Shown: positions 23,047 through 27,685 of the stretch, in pieces
Layout of the letters: every line of letters starts with the position of its first letter
Position numbering within the stretch: the first letter of the stretch is position 1
Virus record (IMG/VR): IMGVR_UViG_3300025736_000150
Coordinates: 1 to 27,685 of that record
Reading direction: 5' to 3' (one strand)
Length of the DNA: 27,685 nucleotides
Source of the DNA: a virus
Translations under genes and position numbers: made by a program
Notes under the pieces: model-generated
Databases searched by the model: none
What the model saw: only the letters and a program-made list of their open reading frames with translations
What the model was told of the DNA's origin: nothing

Positions 23047-24864
23047 ATGAATAAATTAATACTGATTTTGTTAATGGCAGGAAGTTCGTTTGCGGGTATT
23101 CAGAAAATATCAAAAATCAGTGTACGGGATACGATATTTACGAATACAATCCAGTGCAGTACCGATATAATAATCGGTGATCGCGTTTCAGCCGGGGCGC
23201 ATCTTTTGACACTCTATAAAGCGGCAGCACCAAAATTATACATGATAAATAATAACACAAACGACACGGCAGCGGCAGAAATATTAATGGGCTACCAAGG
23301 CGAATCCCCGGCGGGACGTATATCGATTGTAAACAATGAAAACCTAAACAGATTTAAAATAAGGACAAGAAGCATTGCCGCGAATAGCTGGATTGATGCA
23401 ATTAGTATTGAGAGGTCAACGGGTCATATTGGAATCGGTACCGATTCACCTGGGGCGTATAAATTATATTCTGCTCATCGTAGTTACATCGATAGTTTAT
23501 ATTTTGGAATATTAATGTCTGTCCCTGACACGTCTGAAAATGCGGCTCACTCCGACTCGGCAGACAAAGCAGCGTCGGCAGTACTTGCCCCGTCATACTT
23601 ACCGCTTGCGGGCGGTACAATGTTCGGGGCTATCGCAATGAATGCGCAGGAGATAAACAATATCGGAAACACTGATTTTAATAATGGGTCAGCAATGAAT
23701 TTTGGAGGTGCTTCGGTTATATCAAATTTGCTTTCGCTTTCGATGACCGGTGACATCGCAATGAATGCGCAGGAGATAAACAATATCGGAAACACTGATT
23801 TTAATAATGGGTCAGCAATGAATTTTGGAGGTGCTTCGGTTATATCAAATTTGCTTTCGCTTTCGATGACCGGTGACATCGCAATGAATGCAAATGCATT
23901 AACCGGTGGGGTTTCCGTATTAAAAAATACCCCAATAGTTGGCAGTGTTGGTGATACGGCGCTGGTTGTTCATTCTGCACCAGATACGATCAAAGTTGGT
24001 TTTGGTTTGGGTGGTCATATTGGTATTATATATGATGATCCCGATAGTGCTGCAACACCTGGCGGAATTATTGGGCTTGATGTTTTGGCAAATGACGCTG
24101 GCGATTCCGTGAATGTTATCGGGGCAAATATCAACGTATCAGGTGGTAAAAATATAATCAAGGGCATAGTTGTCAACGGCTTGTCAATGGGTGCGAATGC
24201 AGTACAAACCGGCATAAACATTAATAATTTTAAAACCTCTATAGATGCAGACGGTGACACCGGCCTTGTCACCCCGGGGATAGTTAAATCAATGAAGAAT
24301 ATTTCAGATACCATCGGAGTATCTCACGATGCCGGGGTTTGGGCGGAGCTGCAAATTAAAGAGGGCGGAAACCGTGATACCCTGCATTGGCGGAGATCGG
24401 ATAGTCTGGTATCAAAACTACCGGGGATAAATCCTCATTCAACGTTATTTTCCGTCACGGACAGTACCTATGCAAACGCCACTAATAACCAGTGGTACAG
24501 GGTTAATACTGACACGTGCGAAACTTACGGTGGTATTATTGCCGACTGCAATTCAAGTTTTGTTACCCACAGTGGCAAGAGGCATATGCATGTAATTCTT
24601 CACGCTGTTTTATCACTGACGGGAATAGGAAACGATGAAGTATTTGAGTGCTCATTTTTCAGAAATCAAACCGAGCAAATCTGGAGTACATACGGTAAAT
24701 CTGTTGGATCAACACAGCTAGATACGGATAAAATAATATTGCTTGGTTCCTGTATTTTGAATCCCGGTGACAATCTAGAAGTAAGGGAGCGGACAACGTC
24801 GGGGGATAACCACGCCATGACAATTACCCACGTAACGTGGATGGTCGTAAAGGTGGGGGAATAA
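23047..24864 (+). CDS. Tail fibre-like protein with signal peptide and exact internal duplication
   Basis: A 605-residue protein. Residues 1-16 form a signal peptide, MNKLILILLMAGSSFA before G. A stem with a typical fibre tract, PLAGGTMFGAIAMNAQEINN, follows near residue 183. Residues 196-236 and 237-277 are an exact 41-residue duplication (NNIGNTDFNNGSAMNFGG is inside each copy). The C-terminal ~135 residues resemble a trimeric jelly-roll head: SGKRHMHVILHAVLSLTGIG, then GSCILNPGDNLEVRERTTSG. It likely binds the host surface at the tail tip. A signal peptide on a fibre is unexpected. Its stop overlaps the next ATG by one base. Homology is by pattern only. Confidence 0.75.
   Translation: MNKLILILLMAGSSFAGIQKISKISVRDTIFTNTIQCSTDIIIGDRVSAGAHLLTLYKAAAPKLYMINNNTNDTAAAEILMGYQGESPAGRISIVNNENLNRFKIRTRSIAANSWIDAISIERSTGHIGIGTDSPGAYKLYSAHRSYIDSLYFGILMSVPDTSENAAHSDSADKAASAVLAPSYLPLAGGTMFGAIAMNAQEINNIGNTDFNNGSAMNFGGASVISNLLSLSMTGDIAMNAQEINNIGNTDFNNGSAMNFGGASVISNLLSLSMTGDIAMNANALTGGVSVLKNTPIVGSVGDTALVVHSAPDTIKVGFGLGGHIGIIYDDPDSAATPGGIIGLDVLANDAGDSVNVIGANINVSGGKNIIKGIVVNGLSMGANAVQTGININNFKTSIDADGDTGLVTPGIVKSMKNISDTIGVSHDAGVWAELQIKEGGNRDTLHWRRSDSLVSKLPGINPHSTLFSVTDSTYANATNNQWYRVNTDTCETYGGIIADCNSSFVTHSGKRHMHVILHAVLSLTGIGNDEVFECSFFRNQTEQIWSTYGKSVGSTQLDTDKIILLGSCILNPGDNLEVRERTTSGDNHAMTITHVTWMVVKVGE
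23632..23877 (+). repeat. Exact 123-bp tandem duplication in the fibre gene
   Basis: Copy 1 is 23632-23754 and copy 2 is 23755-23877, with no differences seen on base-by-base reading. A partial third copy (14 bases) starts at 23878. The unit equals 41 codons. Perfect identity implies a recent event or an assembly artefact. Confidence 0.92.
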
Positions 24865-25127
24865 TGATTAAATTATCTCTATCAGAACCACAGCGTAAGG
24901 CGCTAGGCCTCTGCCTGAAGTTCGGGTCCGGCACTTCCGAGGATGTGCTGATGGTAGAGAAAATATGCACCAGGCTATTACGGTTTGACAACATGGCCTT
25001 TTACCAGGATGAGTTTGACTATATGCTCAGAACGTTCTCAGAGTTCGACGGATGGAGCATGGACGACGAAACCAGGGCGTCGGTCATATCTATACATGAT
25101 ATATTAACGACGGCTCAGAATGGCTGA
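24864..25127 (+). CDS. Hypothetical protein, 87 aa
   Basis: The ATG at 24864 overlaps the fibre stop by one base, with GGTGGGGGA upstream. A frame extension to 24837 is disregarded. The sequence MIKLSLSEPQRKALGLCLKF is followed by a helical region with LRFDNMAFYQDEFDYMLRTF. It is alpha-helical and acidic toward the end. No family recognised. It overlaps the next gene by 8 bases, so the last plus-strand genes are translationally linked. Confidence 0.62.
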   Translation: MIKLSLSEPQRKALGLCLKFGSGTSEDVLMVEKICTRLLRFDNMAFYQDEFDYMLRTFSEFDGWSMDDETRASVISIHDILTTAQNG

Positions 25128-25422
25128 GGGGCTGCGCTTTATGTCGCTGGGTGCCGGAGTAGGATTGGGTGCGCTCTGGATAGGTATAATAACCCTTGTG
25201 GTAACGGTGCTATTGAAGCTGTGGCCGTCTAAGCCGCATGAGGGGCCGTGTAAATATGCCGGGGATATCAAGCTGATTAAAAAGGCGATATTGGGTAATG
25301 GTCAAAAAGGGCTTGTCCGTATTACCGAACAAGCCCTTGAAAAAACGTTCAATAATGAGAAACAAATAGCCGCCGCTTTTCGGTTGATTAATAAATTGTT
25401 AGGGTATCTTAAAATTGATTAA
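25120..25422 (+). CDS. Small membrane protein, holin-like candidate, 100 aa
   Basis: Last gene of the rightward operon. Residues ~9-33 form one hydrophobic span (SLGAGVGLGALWIGIITLVV), followed by a basic region and amphipathic helices (RITEQALEKTFNNEKQIAAA). This resembles small phage-associated membrane proteins such as holin accessories, but the family is not recognised. The ATG at 25120 lies inside the previous gene with a weak ribosome site; an ATG at 25141 with GAGGGG upstream is an alternative. Its stop directly abuts the stop of the opposite-strand gene. Its 3' part also contains the terminator of that opposite-strand operon. Confidence 0.62.
   Translation: MAEGLRFMSLGAGVGLGALWIGIITLVVTVLLKLWPSKPHEGPCKYAGDIKLIKKAILGNGQKGLVRITEQALEKTFNNEKQIAAAFRLINKLLGYLKID
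25304..25338 (-). terminator. Intrinsic terminator of the right-hand leftward operon
   Basis: On the minus strand AAGGGCTTGT (complement of 25329-25338) and ACAAGCCCTT (complement of 25307-25316) form a perfect 10-bp stem with a 12-base loop, ending in a run of five T. It lies downstream of the leftward gene at 25423-25641, inside the coding sequence of the rightward gene 25120-25422. No matching T-run exists for the plus strand. Confidence 0.8.
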
Positions 25423-25641
25423 TTATTTTTTCTTTATACAATCGTGATTTAGTACCTCTATTTTTGACCCGGAGAACATACACCGAGCACAACAGTACTG
25501 CTCTGGCTTTTCGGTTATTTGTTTTATTTCGCACTCGTCAAGAAGCGAAAAATAAACAGGGTATTTATTTTTTATCCTGAATGTTACATGACTATAGCTG
25601 GAGCCGCTATCAATAATTACTTTTGTTACCGTTCCTTTCAT
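25423..25641 (-). CDS. Cysteine-rich small protein, 72 aa
   Basis: The start at 25641 (MKGTVTKVIIDSGSSYSHVT) has GGAAGG 5 bases upstream and overlaps the endolysin stop in an ATGA arrangement. A longer frame to 25695 is disregarded. The N-terminal half is beta-rich (SHVTFRIKNKYPVYFS). The C-terminal half holds QYCCARCMFSG and HDCIKKK, a possible metal-binding knuckle. It is the last gene of the leftward cassette and stops directly against the opposite gene. Function unknown. Confidence 0.68.
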   Translation of the reverse strand: MKGTVTKVIIDSGSSYSHVTFRIKNKYPVYFSLLDECEIKQITEKPEQYCCARCMFSGSKIEVLNHDCIKKK

Positions 25642-26045
25642 AGCACCTTCCCCCTTATTTCCAAGTGTGGCGGATCTTTCTTTTTCCCCTTCCAAAATAC
25701 TCCAGCAGTACCGCCGATTCCCTCCCAGAATTTCCCAATTTGCTCATAGTATGGGGAGTCCCACAGTATCTTTTTCCCGGTCGCCGGGTCGTATATCCAG
25801 TAATCAATTGCCAGGGAGTACTTGTGCTTCGTGTTTATTATTCCCGTTTTCTTTTCCGGCAAAGCTTCTTTTCCAAGCATGATATTTACTGCCGCCTGCA
25901 GCGCTACTGTGGCGTAAATCAGCGCAACCCACCACGGCCGGTGCGCCTCGCCGAACCGAATAGGTATATCCCGATTCTCACAGTATAAAAGCAGATGCGA
26001 AACATTGCTATTAAATTCCCGGTACTGATCGGCTCTGGTTTTCAT
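25638..26045 (-). CDS. Endolysin, M15-type peptidase (L-alanyl-D-glutamate peptidase-like)
   Basis: A 135-residue protein that should cleave peptidoglycan stem peptides. From the ATG at 26045, the zinc-site residues are likely H74 and D81 in NTKHKYSLAIDYWIYDP and H127 in DPPHLEI. The tract KFWEGIGGTAGVFWKG before the last histidine matches the family's pattern of glycine-tryptophan followed by a D-x-HxE-type end. RFGEAHRPWWVALIYA is the early active-site segment. I prefer 26045 over the longer start at 26066: GGGAGG precedes it, while the upstream start has none. No signal peptide is seen, so a holin is probably needed. Confidence 0.85.
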   Translation of the reverse strand: MKTRADQYREFNSNVSHLLLYCENRDIPIRFGEAHRPWWVALIYATVALQAAVNIMLGKEALPEKKTGIINTKHKYSLAIDYWIYDPATGKKILWDSPYYEQIGKFWEGIGGTAGVFWKGKKKDPPHLEIRGKVL

Positions 26046-26182
26046 TTTAAAAAGTTCCTCCCGCATTTAGTGCAAATCAAAAGATTAATATAAAAATATA
26101 TTACTTTTGTTTTCTTGTGAAAAACAGGGGCTTTCGTTAATACCGAAGTCCCGTTTTTGCAATGCTTACATACTTTTTTCAT
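26042..26182 (-). CDS. Small zinc-ribbon protein, 46 aa
   Basis: ATG at 26182 with a GGGGGGAAGG ribosome site; TGA at 26042-26044. Both ends overlap neighbours by ATGA, so it is well integrated. The protein contains CKHC near residue 5 and CTKC near residue 37, the two knuckles of a zinc ribbon, with a basic and hydrophobic stretch between. The endolysin's GGGAGG ribosome site lies in its final codons. Function is unknown. Small zinc ribbons often bind nucleic acids or proteins. Confidence 0.75.
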   Translation of the reverse strand: MKKVCKHCKNGTSVLTKAPVFHKKTKVIYFYINLLICTKCGRNFLK

Positions 26183-26565
26183 CCTTCCCCCCTGGATATC
26201 CGCTCGATAACATCCCGGTTAATACCGCCCAGGCCAAGCGCCTCGTAGCATTTATTTTCCGAAATGACGTACTTTATAAATAGCTTCATTATTTCGCTGG
26301 CAGAAAACCCAGCCGTACTCCCGAGTTCGTTGACTATGTTAGCGGTGTCAGCGTCGGCATAAACAGTCAACTTCTTTGTCTGCTGCTCCTCGCTGAAAGA
26401 CATCATATTATTGCAAGCGTCACACAATTGTGTATATTCTTTCCCCTTATATACTACTGCGATCGATTTTGAAAACCACATGGTTGCCATGTTCGAGCAG
26501 TTCTGGCATTTGCCGCTGTATTTCTTTTCGTGCTCGTGCTGTTTCCCGGTATTTGTTTCATTCAT
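26179..26565 (-). CDS. Zinc-finger plus helical domain protein, 128 aa
   Basis: The ATG at 26565 has GGAGG 7 bases upstream; the gene overlaps its neighbours by ATGA at both ends. Residues ~20-52 hold CQNCSNMATMWF and later LCDACNNMM, a four-cysteine site. The second half (KKLTVYADADTANIVNELGS, then FSASEIMKLFIKYVI) has the strand-helix-helix pattern of ribbon-helix-helix DNA-binding proteins. It could regulate this cassette, but DNA binding is inferred from pattern only. The short histidine-glutamate-rich start (GKQHEHEKKY) may be flexible. Confidence 0.7.
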   Translation of the reverse strand: MNETNTGKQHEHEKKYSGKCQNCSNMATMWFSKSIAVVYKGKEYTQLCDACNNMMSFSEEQQTKKLTVYADADTANIVNELGSTAGFSASEIMKLFIKYVISENKCYEALGLGGINRDVIERISRGEG

Positions 26566-26744
26566 TTTAGATCCTCCGTATTTTTTAAATACTGTTTCTT
26601 TATATTACCGATTATTCGCTCGTGTTTTTTTATTGATATTTCCAGGTTGCGGCCTATTTTGATATCAATTTTTAGCTCCTGCTTAAACCGGACGCCCTCT
26701 TTTCTGATGCGCTCGGCCGTATAGAGCGTAGATCTATTTACCAT
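26562..26744 (-). CDS. Small basic protein, 60 aa
   Basis: The ATG at 26744 is preceded by GGAGGAG about 10 bases upstream; the stop overlaps the next gene by ATGA. The sequence, from MVNRSTLYTAERIRKEGVRF to EISIKKHERIIGNIKKQYLK, is strongly basic and helical. No domain recognised. The distal leftward cassette has four ATGA overlaps in a row, showing a coordinated transcript. Confidence 0.65.
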   Translation of the reverse strand: MVNRSTLYTAERIRKEGVRFKQELKIDIKIGRNLEISIKKHERIIGNIKKQYLKNTEDLK

Positions 26745-26850
26745 TCTTTTTCTTCTCCTCCTTCCACAGCTCTTTTATAGCGTGATAGACAACGGCAATA
26801 TCGTCCTTGGATATATTCCAGGACTTTATTTTATTTTCGACGTGAGCGGA
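26734..26850 (-). pseudogene. Open 38-codon stretch after an in-frame TAG, no normal start
   Basis: The frame of the membrane gene 26851-27030 continues past its TAG for 38 codons and ends at another TAG (26734-26736). It reads as protein (SWNISKDDIAVVYHAI and KELWKEEKKK) but contains no ATG, GTG or TTG. It could be the end of a longer gene broken by a nonsense mutation, a readthrough product, or a gene with a non-standard start (an ATT follows AAGGA). It overlaps the next gene by 11 bases. Other TAG codons in the window act as ordinary stops. Confidence 0.45.
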
Positions 26851-27030
26851 CTACATAAAATGAGTTATTATTCTGATCATATGATGTATCAGAATGGGCA
26901 AGCATATTACTGTAAAAGTAATACTCCACCCTATTCCGCCCATTGCGGATACAGATTTATTTCCAGTGATTGCCCATGATGTTAAAATGCCGCCTATTAT
27001 AAGCGTGATGATCAATAGTAATAGTTTCAT
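26851..27030 (-). CDS. Two-span membrane protein, holin candidate, 59 aa
   Basis: ATG at 27030 with GGGAG 6 bases upstream; TAG at 26851-26853. Two hydrophobic segments are seen: residues 2-20 (KLLLLIITLIIGGILTSWA) and ~33-58 (IGWSITFTVICLPILIHHMI), with a short polar turn between. A small two-span membrane protein near an endolysin is the common profile of a class II-like holin. The endolysin lacks an export signal, which fits. This is inference from topology and location. The frame continues beyond the TAG as a further open stretch. Confidence 0.68.
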   Translation of the reverse strand: MKLLLLIITLIIGGILTSWAITGNKSVSAMGGIGWSITFTVICLPILIHHMIRIITHFM

Positions 27031-27073
27031 AATTACTCCCTGCTCTTAGCGAGCGGTTTTAGGTATTTCATAC

Positions 27074-27176
27074 AACGTTTGATAAACGGTAGAAGTGTGC
27101 TGTTTGCATTTTGCTATCTGTGTGTTAGCTGTCTGTTTGCGCTTCCCCGCAGGAGGCGGGTGTTGTTAGCCGTATG
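27074..27176 (-). repeat. Structured attC-like repeat element
   Basis: Bounded by inverted CATAC (27069-27073) and GTATG (27172-27176). On the minus strand it begins GGCTAACAAC, contains the hairpin CCCGC/GCGGG (27146-27160), and ends AAACGTTGTATG. The 8-mer AACGTTTG at 27074-27081 recurs at 27304-27311, the right end of a similar partial element. The format resembles an integron attC site, but strict core consensus is not met, so another repeat family is possible. No integrase is visible. Confidence 0.4.
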
Positions 27177-27246
27177 TCGTTTTCAACTTCCCACCCTTAG
27201 ATTGCCGCCACGGTGGATCAGCATAAATTATTTCATAGTTTTCCAT
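27166..27246 (-). pseudogene. Truncated MT-A70 family adenine methyltransferase start
   Basis: A 26-residue frame starts at ATG 27246 and stops at TAA 27166-27168: MENYEIIYADPPWRQSKGG then KLKTTYG. The DPPW motif preceded by IIYA is the catalytic signature of MT-A70 N6-adenine methyltransferases, which are ordinarily about 180-250 residues. The frame stops right where the repeat element begins, so the rest was probably lost by insertion or recombination. The ribosome site is poor. It might be a short cassette gene instead, but it cannot be active. Confidence 0.6.
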
Positions 27247-27334
27247 ATTTCTTTAGCCTTTAGCAGCACGATGCCGCTTTAAATTGTTACGCAAATTGCA
27301 ACTAACGTTTGCCATACGCCGGCAGTGATGCTTT

Positions 27335-27649
27335 TCATTGACTGCTTTGTTTGTTGGTTGCTGTAGACTTTTTGCCCGTCTTTGTTAATTGACAGCGCAA
27401 ATATTCATTCTCTTTCATTAACTCGTCAATGCGGTCAATCGGCGTTTTCCCGACACCAGGATATGCCCACATTGAAACTAGGCGATTATCACCACAACAT
27501 ATATCTGTTGCAAAGGGCCGATTGTCCTCATTGACTTTAAAAATAAATTGAAAAAGTTTTACTAGTAAACCAACATTTGATGAGCCAAATATAACAGGAT
27601 TTTTCATTCCCCACCACCACAATGTACAGGCATTTAGAAATCGCTTCAT
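27335..27649 (-). CDS. Hypothetical protein, 104 aa
   Basis: The start at 27649 (MKRFLNACTLWWWGMKNPVI) has GGGGAT about 5 bases upstream and is preferred over a start at 27682. A hydrophobic or aromatic N-terminus is followed by RPFATDICCGDN, then LVSMWAYPGVGKTPIDRIDE, and a helical end (IDELMKENEYLR) with a lysine/glutamine-rich tail. Similar small phage proteins with a conserved W-A-x-P-G segment before a coiled coil are familiar, but no function is known. The apparent P-loop is too isolated to mean ATP binding. It precedes the methyltransferase remnant. Confidence 0.6.
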   Translation of the reverse strand: MKRFLNACTLWWWGMKNPVIFGSSNVGLLVKLFQFIFKVNEDNRPFATDICCGDNRLVSMWAYPGVGKTPIDRIDELMKENEYLRCQLTKTGKKSTATNKQSSQ

Positions 27650-27685
27650 TTTATCCCCAAGGGCAAAAAGTAAATATTGCAACCA

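Noticed and set aside
27253-27315. Twenty-codon frame MANVSCNLRNNLKRHRAAKG on the minus strand
   Set aside because: It looks protein-like but has no ribosome site and lies within the repeat and remnant region, so it cannot be separated from chance.
27335-27649. P-loop match (A-x4-GKT) in the 104-residue protein
   Set aside because: It lacks the surrounding strand and helix and any Walker B; the protein is too small for an ATPase.

Overview
The window is the structural half of a tailed double-stranded DNA phage or prophage, flanked on both sides by leftward blocks of small accessory genes. The host cannot be named. Nearly all genes have clear Shine-Dalgarno sites, many stop and start codons overlap, and overall composition is moderate. 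HK97-type head genes, a tape measure, a tube protein and no visible sheath point to a siphovirus-like virion. No integrase, replication gene, tRNA or repressor was found, so phage versus prophage is unresolved.

Layout. (1) Positions 1-1614, minus strand: an accessory operon led by a near-consensus sigma70-type promoter (1663-1691). It holds five small genes, two of them paralogues made of 7-residue repeats behind a shared N-terminal cap; the leftmost runs off the window. (2) 1615-2018: a divergent control region rich in short direct and inverted repeats. (3) 2019-8962, plus strand: a ParB-like protein, small and large terminase, a portal/MuF fusion, a small membrane protein, prohead protease and major capsid protein. 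(4) 8995-12616: a secreted-looking virion protein, head-tail connector genes, a DUF1353 protein and small virion proteins. (5) 12628-19105: a tail terminator fused to LamG and chitobiase-like domains, tail tube, tail chaperone with a -1 frameshift extension, tape measure and a distal-tail-like protein. (6) 19108-25422: tail tip, small tail protein, a fibre with an exact 123-bp internal duplication, and two small genes, one with a membrane segment. (7) 25423-27030, minus strand: a tightly coupled cassette with an M15-type endolysin, cysteine-rich proteins and a two-helix membrane protein (holin candidate). It converges on the structural operon and ends at a terminator lying inside the last plus-strand gene. 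(8) 27031-27685: a structured repeat element, a truncated MT-A70 methyltransferase start and one unknown gene.

How it works together. TerS and TerL drive DNA through the portal into a prohead that the protease matures. Connector, gp10-like and terminator proteins join head to tail. G and G-T fold the tape measure while the tube assembles. The tip and fibre recognise the cell, and the endolysin on the opposite strand probably releases progeny. The most unusual points are the paired heptapeptide-repeat genes, the carbohydrate-binding-type domains fused to a tail terminator, Sec-like signal peptides on virion proteins, the CCCTTTT frameshift site, and the cassette-like remnant with a broken methyltransferase.
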